A DNA stretch of 64,000 bases from Paraphoma chrysanthemicola (taxonomy: Eukaryota; Ascomycota; Dothideomycetes; Pleosporales; Phaeosphaeriaceae). The DNA lies in contig JAGMWG010000011.1 in assembly GCA_020744225.1 (NCBI GenBank), positions 558,001 to 622,000 on the forward strand, in the 5' to 3' direction. The notes below the pieces were generated by a model. That model was not told the DNA's origin. It searched no databases and saw only the letters and a program-made list of their open reading frames with translations. A program made the position numbers and the translations under genes. Below, in pieces: positions 41,674 to 54,300 of this stretch; the stretch's first letter is position 1; each line of letters begins with the position of its first letter.

Positions 41674-44212
41674 TCAACTCACGAGTGCACGCAGCTGATT
41701 GTCCTGGTGAGCGTCCTCGTCACGGAACGTGCGCACGGCATCACCGACCGTGATGGTAGGGTTCTGAACCAATGGAGAGGAAGAGTCTTGCAAAGGCAGG
41801 TGGCAAGTATGCTCCCCAAAGTAGACACGGCCATCGAAGCGGCGAGTTTTGGAAAGTGTCACAAATGGTTCCTGGTTCTTCTCTGCGGTTTGTTGATCAA
41901 TGCACACCATCTGGCACCTTCTACACGCTCCCAGCATCTCGAAGTATTGTTGGCCAATCTGGAGGAAGCGCCAATCGTCTTCCGCGTAGGGATCCTCGAG
42001 CCCAGGCGGGTAGTCAGGGTTCTCCGCAACCACTATGTTGGCTCTAAATACCTCTGCTTGCGCCGCCTTGCCGCCCTCCGCCTTGATCAATTCGTTGAGG
42101 CGGTTGAGACTCGATCTTGATATTGTGAGGATAGGACTCTCATTTGACAGTAATATCGGTTTGGAGACGCACGCGCCGGGCGTCAAGGGGGCTGTAATTG
42201 GGAAAGCGCCGGGTATCTGCATGCCACTAGCCTTCTGGTATTTCTGGAGATGCGCCTTTGAATGTCTCGTTGAGCCACTGCCGCTGCTAACGGCAGGGAA
42301 GCGTGCTAAGTGACAAGCCACTCCAAGTGCTTGTGAGAAGAAAGATGATAATTTACTTGACTTGTATGTTTTGGCGCTAACGCTGTCCCCACATACCCTA
42401 GCTTCTGACTCCTTGTATAGATCTGAGTTCGAGAAGAGGCGTGGATCCGCCGAAAGCGGTACGGTGACCTCGTGGGTACTCGTCGTATCGCGCAGGGCAC
42501 CGACTAGGTTGATCCGCAGAACGCCGTCGTCCAAGTCAATGCTGGGTCGAATCAAGGCCATTTTTGGGTAGCGCTTTTGACTCAATGCTGCTCCTGTGCC
42601 TTGATGAACAAGGCACCATTCTCGATCCCACGCCAGGCCCTCTGGTCGCACTTCCCATGCCGCACCGGGCGACACGCTGAAGCCCGCGCAGCTTTTTATA
42701 GGATACACGCATAGACTTTCCACGTGCAAGCGACTGGGTGTTGGGGGCTCTTGTTGCGGAATTGTCATTGGCGAGGTGATCTCCGCAATGGCTTCGTGGA
42801 CGAAGAATTCGCGCACAAAGGCGACGAATGAATTGACATCCTTCAGTGTGCTCATGGCTCCAAGGCTCACACGTATCATGCCGGTCGGCTTGGCGCGGAT
42901 GATATCGTTGTCGTTTCCGCATCTCTGACCGGCGGAGAAATTCTCGCGCATCTCCCATGGCGCCAGTCCGAGTGACGAAGCAACACCACCCGGATTGCAG
43001 AGGCCTCCAGTACGTAATTGAAAGTTCTTGACCGCTGCCAGCTTCTCCACTTCTGCGTTGCTAATCCAGCCACCACATTCGTTCCGGAGATTGAACGCGA
43101 CCACCGGTCCTTGCGTACTGCATTCGCCGTACGTCGATGCAGAATCCTTGTAGATATGGCACACCTTCCCGCCATTGCTGTGTCGCAATGACAAAAGATC
43201 TGCGTAAAGTCGCTTAGCAAGAAAGGTGGTGTGCCTCGACACTTGATCTAGAGAGCTGTACAGATCTCGATGCACATCCATGGCAGAGTCGAGCGCCATG
43301 ATGCTGTGTATTGGCAATGTGCCGTCCTCTAGCCTTTCATGTAGCGAGTCCGCCTTCTTCGCATGCCACTGTTCCTTCAAGCAGACCACCATCTCAACAG
43401 TGCCTCCACCAAAATAGCGCCGCTTGTCGAAGATTGAGGCTGATGCTTGCCTAACAATCAAAGCTCCGAGGTCGGGAAAGCCGAACATCTTATACAGGCT
43501 CAGCACGGTGAAATCTGGGGCCTCTTCAGGGTTGCTGAGGTTAAGTGGCGAGGTCGACACCAGCGCTGCGGCGTCCAGTAAGGTGTACACTGGCGCCTGC
43601 TTGCTGTTCCGGAGGCGATTTGACCAATTCAATGGCAATCTTCGACCATTCATGTTCGACTGCGCTGGGTATGCGAACAGCCTGGCTCTTTGGCCCTCAC
43701 TATCTTGCTGTTGGATCCAGTCGTTGACTTCCACATCAGACGTGAAGCATCTATGCTCCACCGCCGCCTCGCGCAAACCAATCAAGCTTGTATGTGCATC
43801 GCGATGGTAGCCGTACCAGAAGCCATGCTCCTGATCTCTGAATGCTTCCATGACCAACTTGATGCCCGCAGTCGCATTTGCCACAAACACGACGTCGAAT
43901 TCTTGGGGATCGGCCTTGAAAAGACTCAGAAGGCGAAGTCTGATATCTTCGATGCGGCGCGTGGTCAATTGGGAGGCGTTGGAGGCGGAATGCGGGTTGC
44001 CGTATAGGTTCGAGATCATATCGGCAGAGAAGCGCTCAATAAGCGATTTCGCGTAGAGTGTTGTTCCAGCATGGTCAAGGTAAGTAGTCCCTGTGCCATG
44101 TGAGCCCTGGTAATAAGCTGGGTTTTGTGAGCTTACCTTGTAGCATAGGGTACTCTCGCGCGCGAAGCTCCTCGACTGCGCTATCGAAAGCAATAGAGGC
44201 TGTCTCGTCCAT
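41674..44212 (-). CDS. hxB: Molybdenum cofactor sulfurase
   Basis: Two exons: 44212-44137 and 44090-41674, with a 46-base intron, giving 830 residues. The short first exon encodes the usual N-terminal helix ending REYPMLQ; exon 2 resumes at TTYLDHAGTTLYAKS. The N-terminal NifS-like half (about 25-480) is PLP-dependent: NPHSASNAS, VFVANATAGIKLVMEAF, and the PLP lysine in LYKMFGFPDLGALIVR near residue 225. The C-terminal half is a MOSC domain, opening with ESLCVYPIKSCAGF and containing a CRRCQMVCID cysteine motif. The enzyme adds the terminal sulfur to the Mo cofactor of xanthine dehydrogenase and aldehyde oxidase. It corresponds to Aspergillus hxB, needed for purine use. Confidence 0.95.
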
Positions 44213-44800
44213 TGTGTCCAGTCGGGAGGCACTTGAGCTGGCTCATCTATTGCTCATCCGTTGTCTATGAGAGGGAAAGAACAGTTAAGAGTCCTCCAGA
44301 GGTCGCCCATTGGATCCCGTGCGTGGTGTTCGCGAAGAGTGGGGGATGGCAAATGGTGGAGTCGCTGCTTGGGCGATAGCTGCGGCGATCGGCTGCCTCC
44401 GGCGCTCGGCCACAAAGAGTAACGAGCGATGTAACAAGCATCTCATCCACACTCCTGGACGCCCTCGCACGTGTCAATGTGTCGCAAACAATTCTTCCAA
44501 TGTGTTGAAGGCCCCAAAGGTATTGCGTGTACCCGGTGATCGAGTGTGAAAACACATGCGGGGATATTCGTGACTAAGTAATGGGAGGCGGCGTTGTCTT
44601 GGTGAAATGCTGTCTTAGCAGGCATGGGAAAGTCAGTTGCTACTTATGATTAATGTATTAGATTCACCCAGGAGTATACAGTTTGATTGTTCTTGAACAG
44701 CACATCAGGATTTATTCAAGCTAGCTGCTCTTCTCCCTTAATTTAAGTACCATCCTCCTTCAAACATCACCATCGTTGACCAATAACACGTGGTTCTGGC
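44213..44800. other. Intergenic, 0.59 kb
   Basis: Promoter of the sulfurase on the left and 3' flank of the RRM-like gene on the right. Nothing further recognised. Confidence 0.4.
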
Positions 44801-46709
44801 TCAATCCTCCTCCTCCACCGCGAGCTTGATAGTGAGAATCAAGCCAAAGATGTGACCAGTCTTGAATGAAGCATGAATAGCATCCTTCCGCGTGAACATG
44901 TCAACGTGAGCGACTTTGGTCCGCTTGATGGCATCTTGACTGGGTAGAACCTTAACGTCTTGCCTATGCTGAATATTAGAACAGCACAAATGGCGAGCAA
45001 AATCGGTACTTGCACGTCAAATCCGAACTGATAGAAGAACTCCTTAAGATCTTCCTCGAGCGCATCCGTGGCGACATTCGATACGATTAGGCGACGCGCG
45101 AGCCTGTCTTTCTCCTCAAGCTGGACGAAGCGCGCCTCTTCCTGCAAAGTATGTTCAATGATAACGTCCAACTCGGTTGACGCGTGGTCGAGGGCCTTTT
45201 GCTTCTCTCGCTGAGCTTCATGGCCGTTAGGTCCCTTGCTGAAGAGGTAGGTCGTCCATCCCATAACATACTCCCAATTGCATCCTCCCATTTCCAATAT
45301 AAGGGCAATGACGTAGGGTTTGACAGGCTCTTCGACTCCGATCTCGTACTTGCTGCTACCCGACATGCATTCCGACTGCGCGTCTTCCATGTCGGTCTCA
45401 GGGTCTTCAGAGCCGATCACAGGGGCAAGTATGCTGGTCAGGCGACTATAGAGCGCGTCAATGCTGCCTTCCTCATCCTCTGTGGGCCTGTGATCAATGG
45501 ATGGTGTGTTCCTCTCGATCTCGGCAAGCATGGCTTTGGCTTCATCGATAGTCCCTACAGATTCGGTCGGAAGCGCCGGTGTAGTCTGAATCGAAGACAT
45601 GACTGAGTCTTTAGAGAACTCGTTAGAAGCTGCCTGCCATACCGGAGTTTCGTATGACTCGACACGCTCAGCAATATGTATAACGAGAGGAGGTAGTGTT
45701 ACCACAGGTGACGACGTCGGTAGGGCGACAAAGGAGCTTCGGGTGCCAGCAACAGACATCGGACGGCCGTTGAATTCCGACATATGATGTTCATGTTCAC
45801 CAATCTCTCCCTGCTGCGGGGCGACAGAGGCTCTACCTTCAATCTCAGCGAGCATTTGTTTGGGATCATCTTCGGTGGTCTCATCTGCGCCTGTGAGCTT
45901 GCCCTCGAACATCGCTAGCAGTGGCTTTGGTTCCAAATCGTCGGTGTCGTTGCGGACGGCGGTCTCTCCTGCAGACAGAGCCCGATCGAAGTCGGCAAGC
46001 ACCTTTTTGAGGTCTATATCGATGTCATTGGGCAAGCTAAAGCTGTCTCCTACGGATCCTGACCTCGTCATGTCTTTGGACACGATCATCGAGCTTGGAT
46101 GGCCTTTGTCTCCGGCGGCGGGCAAAAGATCGTGAGCATGCTCGGCAGCAGTGAGCTTCGAACTGCGATCGTCACACGCGTTGGCCATAGCGCCGGGATG
46201 ATTGAAGCGCGCCATCATGTTTTTGTCGTCTTCGCTCGAGAGACACTCCTTGCGCAATGGTGTTGGAGCAGTGCCGTCATCTGTAACATTATCAGTTCGT
46301 GGTCCATGCGCCGTAGCGGGCACGGAGTTTTCCAACCCAAGATGTCTCTGCATGTCAGCAAGTCGAGGTCGAAGTTGTGGAAGTTCGGGAAGTTAGAAAC
46401 TGTCTGGCGACTGCCGAAGATAACACTCTCGACAGAGTCGCTCTGTCCACCCTCTGTGTCTGATGTCAATGACGGATTAGTGCGCGACGGGTCCGGAGAC
46501 TGCACGGCAGGTGCGGATGACTGTTTGACAGACACGGTCCTCCTCTGAACCTCTGCGTCACGGCGCTGAGAAGCTTTGGAGAGTGTGTCCGAAATGCTCG
46601 CCAGTTGGCGACCCAAGAGTCCTCTCATGGCTTCCGCGTCTTGTCCTGTCATGGCAGTAGCGGTGCGACGCCGTGTACGGCGCTGTGTGCGGGCCCTGAT
46701 GTTTGGCAT
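44801..46709 (-). CDS. RRM-like protein with long disordered N-terminus
   Basis: Three exons in my model: 46709-46401, 46347-45014 and 44963-44801, giving 601 residues. The first intron (53 bases) has a weak GTTTCT donor but a good CTGACATGCAG end and restores frame. The second is best read as a GC-AG intron (GCAAGT donor, 50 bases). The N-terminus is Arg-rich (RARTQRRTRRRT). A long acidic, Ser-rich middle contains several similar MLAEIE/MLAMFE/VLADFD segments (at least five), spaced unevenly. The C-terminus has a helical segment followed by an RRM-like fold: RLIVSNVATDALEEDLKEFF, VKVLP, KVAHVDMFTRKDA and a final LILTIKLA. Aromatic RNP1 residues are largely missing, so RNA binding is uncertain. 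I do not know a named orthologue. Confidence 0.75.
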
Positions 46710-47264
46710 GTTGTTTCAGTCCTTGTCCGGATGTGATAGCGGGTCACGCGAGCTTACCGTATTGAAGCTCGCTTCAATACCTGTGACTGTTGGACGCCAG
46801 TAGTCGTACTCTCCTAGGTACGTGTGATAACAGGTGATGGTGGTAGTGGGCGAAGTGAAGCGGACGCGGTGAGGGTTATTGTCGGTCTGACGTCGCCTAG
46901 GAGAGGAAAGAGCGGTAGCAACGCGGCAACAAACAAACAGACGCCGCGTGCCAACCCGGCGGAAACAGACACAAGGTCAAGACCAGTTGAGTTGTAAGGA
47001 GCGTGTGAAAACACAGAGATTTTGTACCCAGATCTCACGGTAGCTATCAATACTGACGCACTGTGCTGGACGCCGCACGCAATGCCGCCAAACCCGACGA
47101 TCATGATCTCACACCATTATGGGAGCCTCGAGACTCGATTATGTGACGGTTCCCGTCTCTTTCGATACTCATGAGCAGAAAAGAGAATGAACAAAGAATG
47201 AATACCAACCCTATTGGAGCCCATAATGCAATATAGTCATCCCATGTGGTAAGTCCACGCGCAA
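46710..47264. other. Intergenic, 0.56 kb
   Basis: Promoter of the RRM-like gene and 3' flank of the Shr3 gene. Nothing specific recognised. Confidence 0.4.
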
Positions 47265-47948
47265 CTATTGCTTCTTCTTGCCTGCTGCCTTCTTTTCGCC
47301 TTCCTTCTTCTCAATTTGCTCAATCTCCTTCTCCTCGGCGCGCTTCGCGTACCATTGTCCCGCTTGCAGCACAAGCACACCAACCAGCACAAGCGCCAAG
47401 ATGGTGTTGCTAGCGGAGTACACACGCAGTGTGTCTTCTCTGCTGATGTAGTCTGAGCCGTCCTCCAACTCGATCTTCTCGCCAAGCTTGGCCGCTGCTT
47501 CCATGTCGCCGTAAACGCCTGCTGTCACAACCCTGAAGCCCTTGACAATGTTGGTCAGGTAGACGGTAATGCCGGCCATGTAGAGCACGAGGGATGCGCC
47601 GTCGAACAGCATGTTGGATTCGGAAGCCTTGAACAGCTTCATCAGGAAGCCGAGGAGTCCAGTGCCGATGACGATGTTGAGGATGCGCGAGATGATGGCG
47701 GGGCTGGCATAGAGGAATTTGATGTGCGATTCGAGGAGGTTGAAGTAAGGCCCCCGACCTTCTGCGGGCTCTGTCCAGAGCACATTGTAATCATAGGGCA
47801 GGTACGCGAACAGTATCCCGAGGAAGAAACAGGTAGCTACACAGTTGTTAGTGAGTGTTGTGGGTAGCTATGTGGCCTAATGGGTGGGACGGAGAGAGAT
47901 CTACGTACGCCCTACGACCAGGAATTGTGCGAAGTTGTTGCCTGCCAT
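47265..47948 (-). CDS. shr3: Shr3-type ER chaperone for amino acid permeases
   Basis: Two exons: 47948-47909 and 47836-47265, with a 72-base intron, giving 203 residues. The N-terminus carries the first helix with CFFLGILFAYLPYDYNVLW, the conserved Shr3 signature. Three further hydrophobic helices follow (IISRILNIVIGTGLLGFLMKLF, FDGASLVLYMAGITVYL, ASNTILALVLVGVLVLQAG). The cytosolic C-terminal tail is charged and lysine-rich (KKEGEKKAAGKKK), as in family members that interact with COPII. Shr3 folds amino acid permeases in the ER membrane so that they can leave for the plasma membrane. Confidence 0.93.
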
Positions 47949-48484
47949 CGTAACGAGTCGGAAATGAAGCGCGTATGAACGACGGGGTAATTGAAAAGTG
48001 ATGGTGGAAGACTTGTCCGAGTTGTGCGCTTATCTTCGCGCGAGGTTCAGGTAGACGCAGGATGCGCAATTCGAGGTAGGCCCGATTTAGGAAGGTGGGT
48101 CACTGATGGCGAACCGCAAACGTCCGCGATAATGGAACATTCACTGGCTATGGAGCTTCAAGGATGTTATGCAGAGACACCATTGAGCTCCCGCTTCCTG
48201 GGCACGACCCCGCATGTCCGCTTGAAACCTCGTTTCAATGATGGCACCCTGCAGATTTGGACCAGCTTCCCCAGCCTTGGCGACCCGATACCACGGAGAC
48301 CTCGTCACAAACACATGAAAGTTGGAATGTAATGTTTCTGCTTTCTGCTTTGCTTCAGACACGTGCGGTGACTACTCGCCCTCATCGTCGGACAGAATGC
48401 TAGAACGGTCTCCAAACCGGGCTAATCTACAACGCCACTATACGCCATAACCAGGAACTCCACCACGCCCATTCATTGCGTTGC
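47949..48484. other. Intergenic, 0.54 kb
   Basis: Shr3 promoter and MCM7 3' flank. Nothing specific recognised. Confidence 0.4.
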
Positions 48485-51025
48485 TCAAAAGTCTTCGTCA
48501 TCCATGTCCTGATCCTCATTACCTGCCTCAATGAACACAAGTCGTGTGCCTTCTCCTGTAGTTTGCCAGACCTATATGACGTTAGAACAGATGGCTTGAA
48601 CCCGTGCGTAGAATGGACACTTACATCAAGCATAGCGTACTCGTCGATGGCCTGCTCAAACTGGTCCGCTGTGAAGCCCTTGGCCAGCACTCGCTCCCTG
48701 ACTCTCCGAAGATCCAATTCGCCCCTAGTGCCATCTCCAACTGCAGCAGCTCCACTAGCTTCCATTGTCTTGATGAGTTGGTAGATCTTGCTGCTTGGCG
48801 TGTGATCGTCCCTGCGGTTGTCGTCGGCGTATAGACTGGCTTTGCTGACTTCAGTGAGACGCAGCGCTTCATCAACGTCCTCCGAGATGACTTCATCAGC
48901 GAAACGGAGACGAGCCAATGCTTGTGCGAGACGCAAGACACCGAGCAGTGTACGTGGGGAAGTGTGGGTGAAAGCCTTCTTGGAGCCCTCGTCGCGCTTC
49001 TGCTGTTGTCGCATACGCACGTAGGCACCGACCATGTAGTCGGAGACTTCCTTTGGCACAGTCGGGCGGTACGACCGTGCTCGGGCGACCCATTGTCGAA
49101 CCTCAGCCGGGCTAAACACAATACCTCCTGCAGCTTCGGGATGAGCGTTGTGCATGTGAACATAAGTAACGTGACGCGCCAGTTCTTCGTCAGAGTCTCG
49201 CGCTGGGGTATCAAGAATAAGGAATAGAACGTCAAAACGTGACAAAAGCGCAGCCGGGAGATTGATGTTTTCTACCGGGGAGATGTGAGGATTGTAGCGT
49301 CCGTAAAGAGGGTTGGCGGCCGCTAGGATTGAGGTACGGGCATTGAGGGTTGTGGTGATACCAGCTTTGCTGATGGAGATGGTTTGTTGTTCCATAACCT
49401 CGTGAATTGCAGTTCTGTCGCTGTCGTCCATCTTGTCGAACTCGTCGATACAGCACATGCCATTGTCGGCCAGAACGAGAGCGCCTCCTTCCAGGACCAT
49501 CTCGTCCGTGACAGGATCGCGCATCACAGCAGCAGTCAGACCAACGCCACTGCTACCACGACCAGTTGTGTAGACTCCACGGGGGGCGACTTTGGTAATA
49601 TACTTAAGCAACTGCGATTTGGCCACACCGGGATCGCCCATCAAACAAACGTTGATGTCACCACGAATGCGCATACCATCCTTGACCTCTTTGGTGACTC
49701 CGCCGATGAGTTGGAGGAGCAGCGCTTTCTTGACATCGACGTGACCGAAGATTTCAGGAGCGATGGATCGAGACAAGTACTCGTATAGTTGGCCGGTCCG
49801 CTCGAGCTCATTCATTCTTCGTAGAGTAGGCTGTGCCAGAACGATGTCGTCATACGCTTTCTTGTGCTGCATGACATGCTGCGCCTCGAGGTAGGTATCA
49901 GTGAGGAGGCCTGCTCGGATGGCCTTGAACCCGGTGTAGGGTGTGGGCAAGAAGATGCCGGCGACGTCGACAACATCGCCGGGGTTTACCTGACGCACTA
50001 GTGCACCGTGGCAGTGGATGGTGAGCTGTCTTGGGATGTGGCCAACGGGGACTTGATCAGCCATTTCCTGTATCTTGACTTCTTGGAATGGCAGGAATTT
50101 TGACGCGCGAGTGGAGAGAAATAGCTGGCCTTTCGTCTTGTTGGCTTTGCACTCCTCCGACGGGCACTCTACCAGGGGTGTGAACTGCTTTGTCGTCACT
50201 GGCTGGAAAACTTCGCTGCCACAACGATCGCAAGAGTAGGCGTTGACCAGGACTGCAGGCTTGACATCCGAAACTCTGGTCGCAATACCCCGTACAGTGA
50301 TGAGGCGGCCAAGATGCTCTCCGCGAACGTTCCTCACGGCCAATGCCTTCATGCTCCGTTGACTGCTCGAGCCAGATGGTATTCTGGGCTTGAAGTTGAG
50401 CGTGTATCTGCGCGTCAATGCGGCAGGGAACAGCGATTCGGGCGCCGCCTGTGCGCTGTCCTCAACGCCTTGGAGCTCCTGCATTCTCTCGTTGCGCTTA
50501 GAACGCTGGGTCATGATGACGTCCAAGACATCGTCCTTGAAGTTCAAGTCCTTTGTCGGTGGCGGTAGACACTTGTCGACTGCGCGCGAGAAGGTTTCGA
50601 TGTAGTGGTGCGCGTTGCGCTCGATGGATTCGATCAGCTTGTAGTTGTGCTCGCCGTCTGAGGTGGCCTTCTCGTAATCCTCGACATCGTTCAGATCAAT
50701 GACAATCTCATCGCGCTCGCGGTTGGCCACCTCTTGCAGTTGGTTCATGTATTTGATCTTCGATTGTCCGTTGCGCGTCCGAGCTCCGTTTGGCGCTGGG
50801 TCGCCGGCGTCGTCAACCATGTCGTATTCCTCTTCTTCGCCATGGCCATTGAGGTTCAGTCCTTCTAGCTGATCCGCAGCCTCGGTGGAGGACGACTTGA
50901 AGGTCTTGAGGAAATCGACAAAGGCAGCTGTGCGCCGTTAGCTGGGATCGTGCCTATCGTGGGGGGTTGTTTGCACCCTCTTGCTCGTCGTAGTTCACCG
51001 GTGCAGCCGTGGGGACGAGCGCCAT
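48485..51025 (-). CDS. mcm7: DNA replication licensing factor MCM7
   Basis: Three exons: 51025-50977, 50927-48625 and 48571-48485, giving 812 residues. The first exon is 49 bases and the last encodes the acidic end DQDMDDEDF. The N-terminal region holds a zinc-binding CDRCG...CPSEEC motif near residue 250. The AAA+ core has Walker A GDPGVAKSQLL (near 449), Walker B CIDEFDKM (near 509), ANPLYGRYN and the arginine finger LSRFDVLF (near 579). IAPEIFGHVDVKKALLLQLIGG is typical of MCM7. It is one subunit of the MCM2-7 helicase loaded at origins in G1. It is divergent from PEX1, with a 294-base shared promoter containing three CGCGTT boxes. Confidence 0.97.
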
Positions 51026-51319
51026 TTTGCCGTGATCTGCGTGTATGTGTGGAGCAGCAGTGCGCCGGGAGATGTTCTGGTGGTGATGCTGCGGGGAGGG
51101 GGGTCGCTGTCGCAAATTCGCGGATGGGGCTGGCTGGCCGTGGTCGCGTTCAAAGCGCGTTCGGGCGCGTTCCCAGGGCCCCCGTGCCATTGGCCGCCGT
51201 CGAGCTGTCATTCTGCCACCGCCTTCACCTGTGTCGGCACCGACGACCTCGGCACAGCATGGAGGTAGAGCATCCACAGGAAAGATGCAATAGTCAACCT
51301 TCACTCGTCTCCCATCGCC
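51026..51319. promoter_or_regulatory. Bidirectional promoter MCM7 / PEX1
   Basis: 294 bases between divergent start codons, G+C-rich. It contains three CGCGTT boxes at 51145, 51156 and 51166. Confidence 0.75.
51145..51171. promoter_or_regulatory. Three phased CGCGTT (MCB-like) boxes
   Basis: CGCGTT occurs at 51145-51150, 51156-51161 and 51166-51171, spaced 11 and 10 bases apart, about one helical turn. On the MCM7 strand they read AACGCG, containing ACGCG, the core of the MluI cell-cycle box bound by MBF in yeasts to drive G1/S genes, among them MCM genes. They are 120-146 bases upstream of the MCM7 start. Confidence 0.6.
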
Positions 51320-54300
51320 ATGCCGCCGAAGAAGCCTGCGGGCAATGTTGTCCAGGCTGAGGTCGCCCTGAAGCAGTCGCTGAAGAACTGTCTTGTCAAC
51401 CTTCCCTCGACTCTGGTCTCGGTGCTTGTAAATGCCAATGCTGTAAGTGCTTCCCTATGCATCAGACGAACCGCTGCTGAGACTGTCTAGGTTGCGCAGA
51501 ATGTTGTCGTCGAGCTCTCATACCGGCAACCGCCACCTCCCGGTGCCTCAGATGCACGCAATGCCTCCCCGCAGAAGTCGGTCTTTGTCGGGTGGACAGG
51601 CATGCAGAGCCAGCGCAGGCTGGCATCTGTGGTAGGGCGAGACGGCTTGCGAGGCAGTCCAGCGACCAGCCAGCAGGACATACCCGCTGTAGAGGTCGAC
51701 ACGACATTTGCACGGCTCATTGGGCTCGCTGAAGGCCAGAAGGTCGGCATCTCGCTGCACCTCGATCCTCCGCAGGCGCACACCATCAACATCGAGCCGC
51801 TGACGCCTGTGGACTGGGAGATGATAGAGCTGCATGCGCAATTCCTCGAACTAAACTTCCTCTCCCAGATTCGCGCTCTGCCCAATCCGCAAGCTCAGGC
51901 ACCGCATCCCTTGACGCTCCATCTATCACCTACTACCACCGCGAACATCATTGTCACTTCGATTGCACCGGTACCGACAACTGCCTCGCCATTCGTGAAA
52001 ATATCGCCAGATGCCGAAGTCATCGTTGCGCCCAAGACACGCCAGAAGGAGAGGAGCTCCAACAAAGAAAGCAGAAGCGTGGGCGGCGCCTCGAGGAAGA
52101 GTGGGAAGAGCACTGCGAGCACAGTCAGGCGTCGAAGTGGCCGTGACGAAACTCTCAGCAAAGGCGCCGTGTTCCTCCGAGGCGTCGACCGCAGCATTGC
52201 CCAGGATTGGTTTGACGAGGTCGACGATGCCGAAGCTAGCGGCCTCAAAGTGTGGGTGGACAAGGACGTTCTGCTCACTAAGGCCCTCCGCGGAGCTACG
52301 TGGGTTTCGGTCGCAGTCATCAAGCCAGCTGGATTGCAAGAGCCAGTCGACATGTCCAAGGAGCAGGAACAAGAAAAGCCCGCCACACGTGTGGTTGCCA
52401 GAGTTGCCGTCTGGGAAGACACGCCCGACAGCCGTCACATTGCACTCTCAACAGATCTCTGCAAGGTTCTTGGCTTTGCAGGTTTTGTAGGTGGACTGGT
52501 ACGCATCGAAGGTGCCCCTGCACAAACCGCGAAGCCTTCAGCGATCAAGCCCACAGGCACGAAAGAGTCAAAAGAGCCAGTGGTCAAGACTATCAAGATC
52601 GTTCCATTTTCAATTGTCGCGTCACAGAATAATGCCGCGTTGAAATTTGGTGGCGAGTCCAAACAGGAGCAGGAAGATGCACTTCAGAAAATCAAGACCC
52701 TATATGGGAAGAAGGGCGGTCTCTTGGACGGGCCCGTCACAGATGGTATGGTCCTACCACCTGGACAGGAGTCCGAACTTGGCTGGCAAGGGGGCCTCGT
52801 GAGGTTTGATCCACCCCAAACCAGTGGAGTCTCATGGGTACTGTTCTCCGAGCGAAAACCGCCCATCGAGCTGGGGCAGGAGACTCCGACGCCATCGAGC
52901 TGGGCTAGAGGCTGGAAGCAAGGGGAGCCATTGCCAGAAGAGTCCCCTCATCTGGTTGGAATAGACCCTTTGATCCAGCAATTACGGTCACACCTCACAC
53001 ACAATTCATCTGTCCTCCTTACTGGCGGTCTTGGGGCAGGGAAATCACAGTGTGCCCAGCTTCTTGCTCACCAGCTTCGAACTGAGTACCTTTTCAACGT
53101 CATTTACTATCCCTGCAGCAAGCTCGTGACGGACGAGACCAGAGTTGCCACCATCAAGGAAACACTCAATAGGCTATTTGCATCTGCATCTTGGGGTGCA
53201 AGATCGGGTGGCAACGCGGTTGTAGTTCTTGACGACTTGGACAAACTTTGTCCTGTCGAAACGGAACTTCAGGTCGGCAATGAGAACGGACGAAGCCGCC
53301 AAGTCAGTGAATGTCTTGTCTCAATCGTCCGACAGTACTGCTCCATGGACTCAGGGGTAGTTCTGCTAGCAACAGCACAAGGCAAAGAAGCCCTGAACAA
53401 TGTGGTTGTCGGTGGTCACATCGTACGTGAGATTGTGAGCTTGAAAGCCCCGAATAAAGACGGGCGGAGAAAGGTCCTTGAGATGCTAGCCCACAAAGAC
53501 GCGAAACCTCAACCTGCAGCTACGGAGCAACCAAACGGCCATGCGTTCCCGATATCGCCTTCGAGCAGTCGGCCAAGTACCTCTCATCGGAGCATGCCAA
53601 GCAATGGTAGCATAGAGCAAGACAAGCCAGAGGAGGTTGGCTTCGTGGTTGATACCGCGATTGACTTCCTCGATCTCGCAGGCCAAACTGATGGCTACAT
53701 GCCTGGTGACCTAGTGCTCCTCACCTCACGCGCCCGCAACGAAGCCCTTATCCGCTCGATCACATCTTCAAGCAACACTATATCCCTCACACGCGACGAT
53801 TACGCCTCGGCTTTGACCGGCTTTACTCCTGCCTCCCTGCGAAATGTCACACTGCAGTCTTCAACCACCAAATGGGACTCCATTGGTGGTCTACATTCTA
53901 CTCGTCAAACGCTCCTCGAGACACTGCAATACCCAACAACATACGCTCCGATATTCGCACAATGTCCCCTTCGTCTTCGCTCCGGTCTTCTGCTTTACGG
54001 ATATCCTGGAAGCGGGAAGACGCTTCTGGCTTCCGCCGTTGCAGGCGAATGTGGTCTCAACTTCATTTCCGTCAAGGGCCCCGAGATCCTCAACAAGTAC
54101 ATTGGTGCTTCCGAGAAGTCTGTCCGCGATCTGTTCGAACGGGCAGAAGCTGCAAGACCATGTGTTCTCTTCTTCGACGAGTTTGATTCCATCGCACCCA
54201 AACGTGGACACGATAGCACGGGTGTGACGGATCGGGTCGTAAATCAGTTGCTTACCCAAATGGACGGTGCAGAAGGATTATCTGGTGTATATGTCCTCGC

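Noticed and set aside
44969..45009. 41-base GT-AG intron as alternative last intron of the RRM-like gene
   Set aside because: Shorter than every other intron in the window and gives a poorer RRM alignment than the 50-base GC-AG option; not fully excluded.
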